From an uncultured Flavobacteriales bacterium (GTDB lineage: Bacteria; Bacteroidota; Bacteroidia; Flavobacteriales; BACL11), in contig CAJXYM010000006.1 in assembly GCA_913063045.1 (NCBI GenBank), positions 1-64,000 of the forward strand: a stretch of DNA of 64,000 bases, given 5' to 3'. Positions 26,850 through 38,254 of the stretch are shown in pieces (the stretch's first letter is position 1; each line of letters opens with the position of its first letter). Under the pieces are notes generated by a model. That model was not told the origin of the DNA. It ran no database searches and worked only from the letters and a program-made list of their open reading frames with translations. Position numbers and translations under genes: made by a program.

Positions 26850-28454
26850 TTATCTTTTTTTATTATAGTCTGTACCTTTACGTTGATTTTCACCAAGTTT
26901 ACTTTTAGGGTCGCCAACTCTATCCATTGCACATCTAAAACCAATTGCATCAGTAGCCTGAGATTGATCTAAATATCTTCTTGTTCCAGGATTAAGCCAA
27001 TATGCTCTATCTTCCCAAGAACCACCTTTATAAACTCTTGTTCTATCAGTAATTAAGGATGAACTTCCATAATCATACATTTCACTACTATTTCCTGTTT
27101 TTGCTTCATCTTGATATTTGCTCGCTTGTTGATTCCATTTATCTATTTTCACTCTTGAAGTATCTTTATCTGAAGTTTCACTTAAAAAGTTATTCCAGTC
27201 AATACCCATTTGAGATTCAATATCTCCATCAAGATAGTTAATATTATCAGATTTTTTGTAATTTCTTCTATACGCGTTATCTTTAACATCTACGTCAACC
27301 ATAATAAGTCTACCTAAACTATCTTTTTCAGCAATAAAACCATCTTCATCTGTAAGTGGAGTTTGGAAAACATTTCCTCTAAAAGGTCTATGGTCTGTAG
27401 TAGTAGTTTGCTCTGTTACTGGTCTATAAACATCCATTACCCATTCAGAAACATTACCCGCCATATCAAATAAACCATAATCATTTGGCCAGTAAGTGCT
27501 AACTGGAGCTGTAACATCGGCTTGGTCGTTTAAATTTCCAGCAACTCCCATGTTATCTCCTCTTCCTCTTTTAAAGTTTGCCATTATTTGCCCTTGATTC
27601 TTGCTGCTTCCATTTCTTAAAGATGAACCATTCCAAGGAAATATTTTTCTTTCATTAATATTTTCACTATTTGTATTTCCAACATAGCCTAAAGCTGCAA
27701 ACTCCCATTCAGCTTCTGTAGGTAGTCTATATTTAGGAAGTAATAAACCATCTGTTCTTTTAACCTTTCTAAATTTTTCACCAGTAGACGGGTCTAGATT
27801 TCTAAGTAACCTTCCTTCAATACCATCATACTGTCCAGCTAAATAAGCTTCAGTATTAAAAGTATTATCATCAACTTGCTCAGCATCTTCTTTTAAAATA
27901 CCAGCGTTTATTAAAATTCTTTCATTTACTCTGTCTGTTCTCCAAGTACAAAAATCATTTGCTTGATCCCAACTAACTCCCACTACTGGATAGTTTTTGT
28001 ATGCAGGATGTCTTAGATAGTTATCTACGAATGGTTCATTATATCCTAATTTATCTCTCCATACAAGTGTATCTGGAAGACTTTTTAAGTATACTTCTGG
28101 ATATGAACTATTATAAACTCTTTTAATCCAAAATAAATATTCCATGTAGTCAACATTCCTTACTTCTGTTTCGTCAAGGTAGAATGATGAAACCGTTACT
28201 TTCTTTGGAACATTATTCCAGTCGTAATGAACGTCTTGCTCTACTCTTCCTTGAACAAATGAACCTCCTTCAACGAAAGTTAGACCTGGTCCGGTAACTT
28301 GTTCTTTAAAGTTTGTGTTTACTTCATACCCGCCGTTTTTAGAGTTGTTATATGACCAACCTGTAATAGATGAGTTTTGTTTTGAGCAAGAAGCAAATAT
28401 CATTATTGTACTTAGTGCTAAAATTATTTTATTTGTTTTCATTATTAAATGCAA
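26850..28454 (-). CDS. gldJ: Gliding motility lipoprotein GldJ (SUMF1/formylglycine-generating-like domain)
   Basis: Lipobox ...MIFASCSKQ; TGWSYNNSKNGGYE; FVEGGSFVQGRVE, YRLPTEAEWEFAALG, DMAGNVSEWVMDVY, RVYKGGSWEDRAYWLNPGTRRYLD; upstream of murF. Confidence 0.92.
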   Translation of the reverse strand: MHLIMKTNKIILALSTIMIFASCSKQNSSITGWSYNNSKNGGYEVNTNFKEQVTGPGLTFVEGGSFVQGRVEQDVHYDWNNVPKKVTVSSFYLDETEVRNVDYMEYLFWIKRVYNSSYPEVYLKSLPDTLVWRDKLGYNEPFVDNYLRHPAYKNYPVVGVSWDQANDFCTWRTDRVNERILINAGILKEDAEQVDDNTFNTEAYLAGQYDGIEGRLLRNLDPSTGEKFRKVKRTDGLLLPKYRLPTEAEWEFAALGYVGNTNSENINERKIFPWNGSSLRNGSSKNQGQIMANFKRGRGDNMGVAGNLNDQADVTAPVSTYWPNDYGLFDMAGNVSEWVMDVYRPVTEQTTTTDHRPFRGNVFQTPLTDEDGFIAEKDSLGRLIMVDVDVKDNAYRRNYKKSDNINYLDGDIESQMGIDWNNFLSETSDKDTSRVKIDKWNQQASKYQDEAKTGNSSEMYDYGSSSLITDRTRVYKGGSWEDRAYWLNPGTRRYLDQSQATDAIGFRCAMDRVGDPKSKLGENQRKGTDYNKKR

Positions 28455-28466
28455 TTAGGTTAATAA

Positions 28467-29456
28467 TTAGAATTGTGGACAACTGATTGTGTTAAATGAT
28501 TTAGATCTAGATTGACGAGGCATGAAATAAGTAAATGATATTTCATGAGCACCCATTGTATTACTGTTTTTTAAGTTACTTACAGTAATATCGTAGCTAT
28601 ATCCAAATTTAAAGGTTTCTTGAATTACTCCAAACATTAAAATAAATGAGTCAAAGTTTTCTAAACTGTTTCTTGCCCATAATCCACCAACAAGAGGTCC
28701 TCTATAGATATAAACTCCATAATTAAATTGTTGGAAATCTTGTTGCTTCTGGTAAAGAAAGTTGGGAGAAATAGTTGTAACATTATTTTTATATTTACTT
28801 AATGGGAAATTTCCTCCCATATGAGCTGTAAATTTACTTGGCAGCTGACTCTCACTAATAAAACCTTGTTCAGGCTGTGTCATATGGTGAAACGCCATTC
28901 CAAAAAATAAATTTTGTGTGTATCCAATAACACCAGATGAGAAATCTATGTGGGCTACACTTGAAGGGTTATTAGCTATATCCTCTTGTGTTGGGTATAT
29001 GAATCCATATTTTTGATCAATCATATCACCAAATGTTAGCTGACTCCAATCAAGATCCAGCATTCTAAATGAAGCTTCGAATCCTGCTTTTAGAGCAAAT
29101 CCTCTATTTACCTGTAAATGGTATGAGTACAATGCAGAAAGTGAGTTTAGTTGAATATTCCCATCTCCACTTCGGTCATTTAAAACAATAAATCCTAGAC
29201 CTCCATTTACGGCGTCTACAGGAGCATCAAATGAAGCAGATGTTGTTATAAAAGTCCTTCCAATTCCAGGCCACTGGTCTCTGTAGTTTAATGCCATTCT
29301 TGGCCCTCCATGAGCGCTAGCTCCTGTAAATGCAGGATTTAGGTATATAGGGTTAGCATAGAACTGACTAAATGCAGGGTCTTGCGCACTAGATTGTAAG
29401 CTAATCAGTAGACTTGCTCCAAAAACTAGTATAAATTTTGATATATTATTAATCAT
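28467..29456 (-). CDS. PorP/SprF family type IX secretion membrane protein
   Basis: QDPAFSQFYANPIYLNPAFTGASAHGGPRMALNYRDQWPG. Confidence 0.93.
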   Translation of the reverse strand: MINNISKFILVFGASLLISLQSSAQDPAFSQFYANPIYLNPAFTGASAHGGPRMALNYRDQWPGIGRTFITTSASFDAPVDAVNGGLGFIVLNDRSGDGNIQLNSLSALYSYHLQVNRGFALKAGFEASFRMLDLDWSQLTFGDMIDQKYGFIYPTQEDIANNPSSVAHIDFSSGVIGYTQNLFFGMAFHHMTQPEQGFISESQLPSKFTAHMGGNFPLSKYKNNVTTISPNFLYQKQQDFQQFNYGVYIYRGPLVGGLWARNSLENFDSFILMFGVIQETFKFGYSYDITVSNLKNSNTMGAHEISFTYFMPRQSRSKSFNTISCPQF

Positions 29457-29599
29457 ATAATTAGTGATTTCATGATTTAAACCTCACAAAAATAAACATT
29501 TTATTTGTTTTTACCCTGAAACTAATCTAAAAAAGTGAAATAATGATTTATTAATAACGTTATGTAAATGATTTTAAAATCTTAACTAACTTTGCAATA

Positions 29600-32500
29600 A
29601 TGATTAGAAGACTCTTATTTATTTTAGTTTGTTGTTTACTTGTGTTTGTTTCAAGTGCTCAGCAAAACTCCGTTTTAAATAACGGTAAATGGTTTAAGGT
29701 TAGTGTCGAAAATGATGGTATTTATAAAATTAATTATACTGATTTAAATGCTATGAATTTGAGTGAAAATGTAATTTCTATAAACTCAATAAAACTTTAT
29801 GGTAATGGTGGCAGTATGTTGCCAAATATAAATTCAGAACCTAGATATTCTGACTTACAAGAAAACGCTATTTTTATTGAAGATATTAATAATAATAATA
29901 TTTTTGATTCAGAAGATTTTATTTTGTTTTATGGTCAATCAACAGACACTTGGAAATATAATAGCTCATCTAATTTATTTGAACATCAAAATCATTTTTT
30001 TAGTGATGAAAATTATTATTTTATAACCATAGAGGAATCATTATCTAATGCAAATGGTAAAAGAGTAACTAATAAAAACTTAGTAGGCTCATTTGATTTA
30101 ACTATAAACACCTTTAATGATTATCAATTTCATGAACAAGATATAGAAAACCTAATTCAATCTGGTAGTAGGTGGTTCGGCGAGAGGTTTGAAATTCAAA
30201 ATACATATTCATTTGATTATAATTTTCCTAATTTAAAAAATAATGTGCCTGTTTATATTAAAGCGTCTGTTGCTGCAAGATCAATAAATAGCTCTTCATT
30301 TTCCATTAAAGCAAATTCAAATTATTTAAATTCCATTGGAGTTGCTAATATTATTTATCAATATGCTTCTGAGTATGCTAAATCTTCAGATGCTACTAGA
30401 TCTTTCCTCTCAGATAATGATATTATTGATATTACTTTAAACTATAGTTCTTCAGAGAATAACGCAATTGGTTGGTTAGATTATTTAGAGTTAAATGTTA
30501 CTAGAGACTTAACAATGACTAATGATTTTATGTTATTTAGGTATTCTAATTTGTCTAATGACCTTACTGCTCAATATGAAATATCTAATGCAAATTCAAA
30601 TACTATTATTTGGGATATAACTGACCCCATTAATATTCAAAATTTGCAAAAATCATACTTGAATTCAAAGTTGATTTTTAATGATTCAATAAATATATTA
30701 AAGCAGTACTGTATGTTTAACGGAAATAATTTTAATAGTCCAAATTTTGTGGGATTAATTGAGAATCAAAATTTGCAAGCTCTTCCATCCACTATAGAAT
30801 ATGTGATAATATCTCATCCTAATTTTTTGAATGCAGCTAATCGACTAGCAAATTTTCACAAGGAGAATGATGGTTTATCATCTTTTGTTGTAACTCCTCA
30901 GCAAATATATAATGAGTTTTCTTCTGGAGTAGAAGATGTTACTGCTATTAGAGATTTTATTAAGATGTTATATGATAGAGATAACGCATCAATTGAATAT
31001 GTACTATTGATGGGTGATGGTTCATATGATCATAAAAACAGGATATCACCAAATCATAATTTTATTCCTACTTTTCAATCACCAAATTCTTTACACCCTA
31101 CATTAAGTTATGTTACCGATGATTATTTTACATTATTAGATATTGACGATGGTGACTTTAATAATGATATTGTTGATATTTGTTTGGGTAGGATACCTGT
31201 TGTTTCTCTAACTCAAGCTAATCAAGTTGTTGATAAGATTGAGGCTTATTATGATGAGAGATCTTTAGGAGATTGGAGAAACAACATCACTTTTGTTGCT
31301 GATGACGGAGATAATGGTACACCACCAGATGGAAATCTTCATATGCGTGATGCTGATAAATTAGCAGAAAATTTAGATACTGTATATGCTAATTTAAATT
31401 TAAAAAAAATATATTTAGATAACTTTTTACAAGAATCAACTCCCGGAGGGCCTAGAAGTCCTCAAACTCAAAGTGCTATAAATAAATGTATTGAAAAAGG
31501 AACATTTTTAATTAATTACACTGGCCATGGAGGACCTTTAGGATGGACTCAAGAGAGAATATTGGAGATTGATCAAATCCAAAATTGGGATAATTTATAT
31601 AAGCTTCCTTTATTTATGACTGCAACATGTAAATTCTCAAATTTTGATGATCCAGAAAAAACTTCAGCAGGAGAATTAGCTTTATTGAACCCCAAAGGAG
31701 GTGCTATTGCACTTTTAACAACAACTCGCCTTGTTTATGCTGCACCAAATTATACGCTTAATAAAAATTTTGTTAGTGTATTCTATGAAAAAAATAATGG
31801 TCAATTTCCAACTTTGGGTCAGCTTTTTAAGAAAACTAAAGTATTAAGTGGCTCCAACACGAATACAAGAAATTTTACGCTCCTCGGTGATCCAGCATTA
31901 AGACTTTCTTATCCAGAATATAATATTAGCTCAACAACAAATATCGATACAATGAAAGCATTAGAAGAAGTAATAGTTTCAGGAGAAATTCTTGATAATA
32001 ACGGATTACTAATGAATAATTTTAACGGTATTGTTTATCCTACAGTTTTCGATAAAGAAGTCGTTTCTCTAACATTAGGTCAAGAATCTTGCACCCCAAT
32101 GCCATATAGGAATCAAGATAATATTATTTATAAAGGTTTAGCAACAGTCAACGCAGGACAGTTTACATTTTCTTTTGTTGTTCCCAAGGATATTGAGAAT
32201 AATTTTGCTAATGGAAAAATAAGTTATTATGCTAAAAGTGATGATGGAGATGATGCTAGCGGGCATGATGATTCTTTTTTGATAGGTGGTTTGTCTGATA
32301 ATATAAATTACGATTTTGAAGGTCCATCTTTATCGTTATTTATGAATAATAGAAATTTTTTAGATGGAGGTATTACAAATAGTAGCCCTAGCTTATTAGT
32401 TGATATTGAAGATTTAAATGGAGTGAATACAGTTGGTAATGGTATCGGGCATGATATTATTGCATATTTAGATAATAACACTTCGGAACCAATCAATTTG

Positions 32501-32980
32501 AATGATTATTATACTTCTGAAATTGATAATTATAAAAAGGGTGAGGTGCTATTTCCTTTTCAAGATTTAGATTTAGGTGAGCATATAATAACGATAAAAG
32601 TTTGGGATGTCTTTAATAATTCATCTCAACAATCTCTTGCTTTTAATGTAGTTGAAGATGATAATATAATAATTTCAAACTTTAAATGTTATCCAAACCC
32701 TGTTAGCTCATCAGCAGAATTCTTTTTTGAATATAACAAGAGTGAAAATATTTCTGATTTTTCTTTTGAAATATTCTCTACCACAGGACAATTAATTAGA
32801 ACAATTAATAAGAATATGTTTATTGACGGTTACAGAATTGGTCCTATAATCTGGGATGGGAAAAATAGTTATGGCAATTCCTTAAGTCCTGGAATATATA
32901 TAGTCAAGTTAAATATTTCATCAGAAGATGGTATGCTTAGTTCAGAATCTATACCTATTGCAATAACTCCAAATTATTAA
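29600..32980 (+). CDS. porU: Type IX secretion system sortase PorU (C25 gingipain-like)
   Basis: INYTGHGGPLGWTQERIL...PLFMTATCKFSNFDDPEKTSAGELALLNPKGGAIALLTTTRLVYA; C-terminal KCYPNPV...LSPGIYIVKL. Confidence 0.93.
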   Translation: MIRRLLFILVCCLLVFVSSAQQNSVLNNGKWFKVSVENDGIYKINYTDLNAMNLSENVISINSIKLYGNGGSMLPNINSEPRYSDLQENAIFIEDINNNNIFDSEDFILFYGQSTDTWKYNSSSNLFEHQNHFFSDENYYFITIEESLSNANGKRVTNKNLVGSFDLTINTFNDYQFHEQDIENLIQSGSRWFGERFEIQNTYSFDYNFPNLKNNVPVYIKASVAARSINSSSFSIKANSNYLNSIGVANIIYQYASEYAKSSDATRSFLSDNDIIDITLNYSSSENNAIGWLDYLELNVTRDLTMTNDFMLFRYSNLSNDLTAQYEISNANSNTIIWDITDPINIQNLQKSYLNSKLIFNDSINILKQYCMFNGNNFNSPNFVGLIENQNLQALPSTIEYVIISHPNFLNAANRLANFHKENDGLSSFVVTPQQIYNEFSSGVEDVTAIRDFIKMLYDRDNASIEYVLLMGDGSYDHKNRISPNHNFIPTFQSPNSLHPTLSYVTDDYFTLLDIDDGDFNNDIVDICLGRIPVVSLTQANQVVDKIEAYYDERSLGDWRNNITFVADDGDNGTPPDGNLHMRDADKLAENLDTVYANLNLKKIYLDNFLQESTPGGPRSPQTQSAINKCIEKGTFLINYTGHGGPLGWTQERILEIDQIQNWDNLYKLPLFMTATCKFSNFDDPEKTSAGELALLNPKGGAIALLTTTRLVYAAPNYTLNKNFVSVFYEKNNGQFPTLGQLFKKTKVLSGSNTNTRNFTLLGDPALRLSYPEYNISSTTNIDTMKALEEVIVSGEILDNNGLLMNNFNGIVYPTVFDKEVVSLTLGQESCTPMPYRNQDNIIYKGLATVNAGQFTFSFVVPKDIENNFANGKISYYAKSDDGDDASGHDDSFLIGGLSDNINYDFEGPSLSLFMNNRNFLDGGITNSSPSLLVDIEDLNGVNTVGNGIGHDIIAYLDNNTSEPINLNDYYTSEIDNYKKGEVLFPFQDLDLGEHIITIKVWDVFNNSSQQSLAFNVVEDDNIIISNFKCYPNPVSSSAEFFFEYNKSENISDFSFEIFSTTGQLIRTINKNMFIDGYRIGPIIWDGKNSYGNSLSPGIYIVKLNISSEDGMLSSESIPIAITPNY

Positions 32981-33002
32981 CGTTATTTAAAAAGTAATTA
33001 TT

Positions 33003-33236
33003 ATGATTATTAAAATGTATAGTGCTTTATGGTGTCCAGCTTGCGTAAGTGCAAGAAAATTTTTAGATGAAAAAGAAATAAATTATGAGTATATAGATAT
33101 TACTAATAATACCGAAGCAATAGACTTTATTAAGAAAGTAAATAATGGAAAACGAATTATTCCAACTTTTGTAATTAATAATCAGATTTATGCCAATCCT
33201 GGAATAAGTAAATTAAATAATTTATTACAACAATAA
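33003..33236 (+). CDS. Glutaredoxin-like protein (CPAC active site)
   Basis: MYSALWCPACVSARKFLDEKEINYEYIDI...RIIPTFVINNQIYANPG. Confidence 0.88.
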   Translation: MIIKMYSALWCPACVSARKFLDEKEINYEYIDITNNTEAIDFIKKVNNGKRIIPTFVINNQIYANPGISKLNNLLQQ

Positions 33237-33265
33237 TCACTAATTTTGTAAATCAATAATATAGT

Positions 33266-34450
33266 ATGAATAAAAGTATTTTAGTATTAATCTTTTTTGT
33301 TTTTGCAATTAAATTATTTGCTCAAGACCCTTCTCTTGAAGAATTGTCTGGCGGTAATTTAAATACAATTACTACAGCTGTCCCATTTCTCCTTATTTCT
33401 CCAGATTCAAAAGCTGGTGCTATGGGTGATGTGGGTGTAGCAACTTCTCCAGATGCCAATTCTTTACATTGGAATCCTGCAAAGTATTCTTTTGTTGAAG
33501 ATGAGGTAGGGTTTTCTGTTTCTTATGTTCCATGGCTACGAGCTCTAGTTCCAGATATAAACTTATCCTATCTTTCAGGATATAAGAAAATTAATGATAA
33601 CGAAACTGTAGCAATGGAGCTAAGGTATTTTACATTAGGTGATATTACTTTTACAGATGTAATTGGAAATACAATCGGACAATATAAGCCAAGTGAATTT
33701 GCTTTAGGTACTGCATATTCTAGAAAACTGTCTGATAATTTTTCTTTAGCAATTGCAGCAAGATACATTTATTCTAATCTTACTGGTGGACAATCTGCAG
33801 GAGGAATTAATACAAATGCAGGTCAGTCTGTAGCTGCTGATGTTGCTGGGTTTTATCAGAAATCTATTAGAATAGCTCAAAAAGATTTAAACCTTGCTTT
33901 TGGTGGAAATATTTCAAATATTGGAAATAAAATTTCATATACAGAAACATCTACAAGAGATTTTATTCCTATTAATCTAAGATTAGGTACAGCAGTTTCT
34001 ATGGATTTTGATGAATATAATAGAATGTCTTTTGCTTTTGATATTAATAAGCTACTTGTTCCTACTCCTCCAATATATAACGATACCATTCAGGGTCAAA
34101 TTGATTATGGTAAAGATCCAAATGTTTCAGTTGTAAGTGGGATTTTTCAATCATTTGGAGATGCTCCAAATGGTTTTAAAGAGGAGATGAGAGAAATAAA
34201 TTTCTCATTAGGAACAGAATATTGGTATGCAGATCAATTTGCTTTAAGAGCAGGTTATTTTTATGAACATGACACCAAGGGTGGGAGGAAGTTTTTTACA
34301 TTTGGTTCTGGTGTTAAGTATAATGTTTTTGCTCTTGATTTTTCCTATTTAATAAATGCAAGTAGATCAATCAACGGAAATAACCCATTAGCTAATACCA
34401 TGAGATTTACTCTAGTATTTGATTTTGGGGAAATGGAAATTTTGAATTAA
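33266..34450 (+). CDS. porV: Type IX secretion outer-membrane protein PorV
   Basis: TAVPFLLISPDSKAGAMGDVGVATSPDANSLHWNPAKYSF; follows porU. Confidence 0.93.
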   Translation: MNKSILVLIFFVFAIKLFAQDPSLEELSGGNLNTITTAVPFLLISPDSKAGAMGDVGVATSPDANSLHWNPAKYSFVEDEVGFSVSYVPWLRALVPDINLSYLSGYKKINDNETVAMELRYFTLGDITFTDVIGNTIGQYKPSEFALGTAYSRKLSDNFSLAIAARYIYSNLTGGQSAGGINTNAGQSVAADVAGFYQKSIRIAQKDLNLAFGGNISNIGNKISYTETSTRDFIPINLRLGTAVSMDFDEYNRMSFAFDINKLLVPTPPIYNDTIQGQIDYGKDPNVSVVSGIFQSFGDAPNGFKEEMREINFSLGTEYWYADQFALRAGYFYEHDTKGGRKFFTFGSGVKYNVFALDFSYLINASRSINGNNPLANTMRFTLVFDFGEMEILN

Positions 34451-34452
34451 TT

Positions 34453-34941
34453 ATGAATTTTAGAATTGGTTTTGGTTTTGATGTGCATCAGTTGACTGAA
34501 ACTAGAGATTTTTGGCTAGGCGGTATTATGATACCTCATTATAAAGGTGGTCTGGGTCATTCTGATGCTGATGTTTTAATTCATGTCATATGTGATGCTT
34601 TACTTGGAGCTGCGAATATGGGGGATATTGGAATGCACTTCCCTGACACCTCAGATAAGTATAAAAATATAGATAGTAAAATTTTGCTAAAAAAAGTAAT
34701 GTTGTTAGTTAGAGAAAAAGGTTTTGAAATTGGTAATATTGATTCTACAATTTGTTTGCAAACTCCAAAGCTTTCTCCATACATTAAACAAATGCAAGAT
34801 ACTTTGGCCGAATGTATTCAGATTGATACTGAGCTTATTTCTATTAAAGCAACGACAACTGAGAAGTTAAGCTTTGTGGGTAGAGAAGAGGGAGTTTCGG
34901 CTTACGCTACTGTATTAATTAATAAAGTTAGGATCTCTTAA
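34453..34941 (+). CDS. ispF: 2-C-methyl-D-erythritol 2,4-cyclodiphosphate synthase
   Basis: RIGFGFDVHQL, HSDADVLIHVICDALLGAANMGDIGMHFPDT, KATTTEKLSFVGREEGVSAYA. Confidence 0.97.
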   Translation: MNFRIGFGFDVHQLTETRDFWLGGIMIPHYKGGLGHSDADVLIHVICDALLGAANMGDIGMHFPDTSDKYKNIDSKILLKKVMLLVREKGFEIGNIDSTICLQTPKLSPYIKQMQDTLAECIQIDTELISIKATTTEKLSFVGREEGVSAYATVLINKVRIS

Positions 34942-35397
34942 ATATGTCGTAATTTGAGCATTAGCACAAATTACTTGTTTTTTGTTTAAAGCATTAACCT
35001 CGTTTTTTACTTCATATTTCCCATGTAATTTTAATCCCTTTTCTATGTCCTTTATTTGGGATTCATTAATTTTAAATTCAAGTAATAGGGAAGTATCTGC
35101 AGGCTGTAAATAATTAATCTCTGCATTTTTCACCCATATAATTAAATTACAATTTTTATTTTTAAAAATGTAATAATACATGGTAGGAAAGAAAGGGTCA
35201 CAAGCTGAGAATATTGTTCCTCCAAAGATAGTTTTATGAAAATTAATATTGAAAATTGTTTTTTTTATAACAACAGTCATCTTTCTGTAATCTGCAGATA
35301 TTTTTTTTAAAATAATTCTATTAAAAAATAAAGGAGGGTATAAGTTAAATAAGATCTTAAGACTCAGTCTTGAAGATAAATATTCTTTGATTTTCAT
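34915..35397 (-). CDS. DUF4442-like hotdog-fold thioesterase family protein
   Basis: FNINFHKTIFGGTIFSACDPFFPTMYYYIFKNKN; size and motif fit a hotdog-fold protein. Confidence 0.7.
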   Translation of the reverse strand: MKIKEYLSSRLSLKILFNLYPPLFFNRIILKKISADYRKMTVVIKKTIFNINFHKTIFGGTIFSACDPFFPTMYYYIFKNKNCNLIIWVKNAEINYLQPADTSLLLEFKINESQIKDIEKGLKLHGKYEVKNEVNALNKKQVICANAQITTYLRDPNFIN

Positions 35398-35416
35398 TTC
35401 TGCTTTTTTAGAGCAA

Positions 35417-35986
35417 CTACTTTTTTACTGGACAGAATTCTCCATTTTTTTCAAAATAAATAAGCGCATCAACAGTTCTCAATTCTTCACTTACATTCCT
35501 AACTAGAGTAAAAAAATTGATTAATTGATGTTGCACAATACCACTTTTATCAATTAGAAATAAACCTCTGTAGGGAATCATTGGTCCAGTAGCAATAAGT
35601 TGATCATCTTCATCCATTTCATATTCTCCAGCTAATGTGCCATAATTTGCACTAATAGTTTTAGACATATCTGATATAAGAGGATATTTTATTCCTTTTA
35701 TGCCTCCTTTATCTTTAGCTAAATCTAGCCAGTTTAAATGGGACTCTTCTGAATCAGTAGAGCACCCAATTACTTCTACATTTCTTGATTGAAAATCAGA
35801 TAATTTTTCTTGAAAATCATGTAGCTCAGATGGGCAAATTCCTGAAAAATCTTTTGTGTAAAAAAATAATAAAACATATTTTTTATCAATAAATTGATCT
35901 AGTGAAAAATTATTTATTACTTCATTGCCATTAACTACCGCAGTAGCATTAAATGATGGTGCTTTTTTTCCTACTAGTGATCCCAT
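35417..35986 (-). CDS. 2-Cys peroxiredoxin (AhpC/TSA)
   Basis: MGSLVGKKAPSFNA, FFYTKDFSGICPSELHDF, VIGCSTDSEESHLNWL, RGLFLIDKSGIVQH, EFCPVKK. Confidence 0.93.
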   Translation of the reverse strand: MGSLVGKKAPSFNATAVVNGNEVINNFSLDQFIDKKYVLLFFYTKDFSGICPSELHDFQEKLSDFQSRNVEVIGCSTDSEESHLNWLDLAKDKGGIKGIKYPLISDMSKTISANYGTLAGEYEMDEDDQLIATGPMIPYRGLFLIDKSGIVQHQLINFFTLVRNVSEELRTVDALIYFEKNGEFCPVKK

Positions 35987-36046
35987 ATTAATTATATTTA
36001 AGTTAAACCCAAAATTAAACTAATAACTTTAATTAAAAAAAATAAT

Positions 36047-38254
36047 TTAAAATTTATCTAAATTCATAATCTTAGTCCATACGTTTACAAAGTCGTTAAT
36101 GAATTTTTCATTTGCATTGTCACATGCATAAACTTCTGCAATTGCTCTTAGTTGAGAATTTGAACCAAAAATTAGATCTGCTCGTGAAGCCATCCATTTG
36201 ATATCTCCACTTTTTCTATCTATTCCCTCGTAAAGTTTTGGGTTATCATGTGATACTTGCCATTCTGTATTCATGTCCAATAAATTTAGAAAAAAGTCAT
36301 TAGATAAAACACCTGGATTTTTTGTTAAGACTCCCGTAGATAATCCTCTTATATTTATATTTAAAACTCTCATTCCAGCTAAAAGAACTGTCATTTCAGG
36401 AGCAGTTAATGAAAGAAGGTGTGCTTGGTCAAGAAGCAACTCTTCAGCTTTGACTGATACTCCTTTTTTAACATAATTTCTAAAAGCATCTGATTTTGGT
36501 TCTAAAAATCCAAATGATTCTTCATCAGTTTCCATTTGAATAGCATCATTTCTCCAAGGAATAAAATTATTTATAATTTTATTATTTGATAAATTTGCTG
36601 CTTTTTCAACTCCCACATATCCTGCAAGTACTATTAAATCTGACAATGAAATCTCTCTAGAGGATTGAGAGTTGTTAAATTTCAATCGTATTTCTTTAAG
36701 GGTATCTAAAACATTTCTGATTTTTTTTGGTTGATTAACCTCCCAATTAATTTGCGGTAATAAGGCAAGTCTGGCTCCGTTAGCTCCACCTCTTTTATCT
36801 GTAGCTCTAAAAGTTGATGCAGATGCCCACGCTGTAGAAATTAGTTGAGAATTTGACAAATCAGATTCCTGTATTTTTTGTTTAAGTATTTGAATATCAT
36901 CGCTATTAACAAGGTTGTAGTTAATAGTTGGAATTGGGTCTTGCCAAATTAACGTTTGAGCTGGTACTTCTTTTCCTAAGTATCTGCTTTTTGGTCCCAT
37001 ATCTCTATGAGTTAATTTATACCATGCTTTTGCGAATACATCTTCTAATTCATCTATATTTTCATAAAATCTTTTTGAAATTTTTGCATATTCAGGGTCA
37101 TATATAAGTGCAAGGTCAGTTGTTGCCATCATTGGAGCATGTCTAATTGATTTGTCGTGTGCATCTGGAACAGTATTTATTCCCTTAGAGTTTTTAGGAG
37201 TCCATTGTTGAGCTCCAGCAGGACTTTTTGTTAACTCCCATTCATAACCAAATAATGTTTCAAAATAACTATTATCCCACTTAATAGGTGTTGGGGTCCA
37301 AGCGCCTTCTAAGCCACTTGTAATTGTATCAATGCCTTTTCCCGTTTTAAAGCTATTTTTCCATCCAAAACCCATTTCTTCAATGTTCGCTCCTTCTGGT
37401 TCTGCCCCTACATTTGAAGGGTCTCCAGCTCCATGAGTTTTACCAAAGGTATGCCCGCCTGCAATTAAAGCTACTGTTTCTTCATCATTCATTGCCATTC
37501 TAGCAAATGTTTCTCTAATATCTTTAGCGGATGCTAATGGGTCTGGCTTACTATTAGGGCCTTCTGGATTTACATAAATTAATCCCATTTGAACAGCTCC
37601 TAATGGGTTTTCTAAATCTCTATCTCCTGAATATCTTTCATCCTCTAGCCAATCAGATTCTGGCCCCCAGTAGATGTCTCCTTCAGGCTCCCAGATATCT
37701 ACTCTTCCTCCACCAAAACCAAAAGTTTTAAACCCCATTGATTCTAAAGCGCAATTTCCTGTAAGAATCATAAGATCTGCCCAAGAAATTTTATTACCAT
37801 ATTTCTGCTTGATAGGCCACAATAATCTGCGGGCTTTATCTAGGTTTCCATTATCAGGCCAGCTATTTAAAGGTGCAAAACGAAGTGTCCCTGAACAAGC
37901 TCCACCACGACCATCACCAACTCTGTATGTCCCAGCACTATGCCACGCCATTCTAATAAAAAAAGGTCCGTAATGTCCATAATCTGCAGGCCACCAGTCT
38001 TGTGAATCAGTCATTAAACTGTATAGATCAGATTTAAGAGCATCTAAATCAAGACTTTTAAACTCATTTGCATAACTAAAACCCTTATTCATTGGGTTTG
38101 TCATGTCAGAATTCTGATGTAGAATTTTAAGATTTAATTGATTAGGCCACCATGTGGAATTGGAAAATGCTTTTTTTGATGTTTCTTTTTTATCTCCAAA
38201 TCCAAAAGGACATTTTTCTTCATTATCTTTTTGAGTATTGTTTTCGTCTTTCAT
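36047..38254 (-). CDS. katG: Catalase-peroxidase
   Basis: [75 protein letters not shown]. Confidence 0.97.
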   Translation of the reverse strand: MKDENNTQKDNEEKCPFGFGDKKETSKKAFSNSTWWPNQLNLKILHQNSDMTNPMNKGFSYANEFKSLDLDALKSDLYSLMTDSQDWWPADYGHYGPFFIRMAWHSAGTYRVGDGRGGACSGTLRFAPLNSWPDNGNLDKARRLLWPIKQKYGNKISWADLMILTGNCALESMGFKTFGFGGGRVDIWEPEGDIYWGPESDWLEDERYSGDRDLENPLGAVQMGLIYVNPEGPNSKPDPLASAKDIRETFARMAMNDEETVALIAGGHTFGKTHGAGDPSNVGAEPEGANIEEMGFGWKNSFKTGKGIDTITSGLEGAWTPTPIKWDNSYFETLFGYEWELTKSPAGAQQWTPKNSKGINTVPDAHDKSIRHAPMMATTDLALIYDPEYAKISKRFYENIDELEDVFAKAWYKLTHRDMGPKSRYLGKEVPAQTLIWQDPIPTINYNLVNSDDIQILKQKIQESDLSNSQLISTAWASASTFRATDKRGGANGARLALLPQINWEVNQPKKIRNVLDTLKEIRLKFNNSQSSREISLSDLIVLAGYVGVEKAANLSNNKIINNFIPWRNDAIQMETDEESFGFLEPKSDAFRNYVKKGVSVKAEELLLDQAHLLSLTAPEMTVLLAGMRVLNINIRGLSTGVLTKNPGVLSNDFFLNLLDMNTEWQVSHDNPKLYEGIDRKSGDIKWMASRADLIFGSNSQLRAIAEVYACDNANEKFINDFVNVWTKIMNLDKF

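Noticed and set aside
37674-37973. 99-aa + strand ORF
   Set aside because: Antisense to the catalytic region of katG; Pro-rich artefact.
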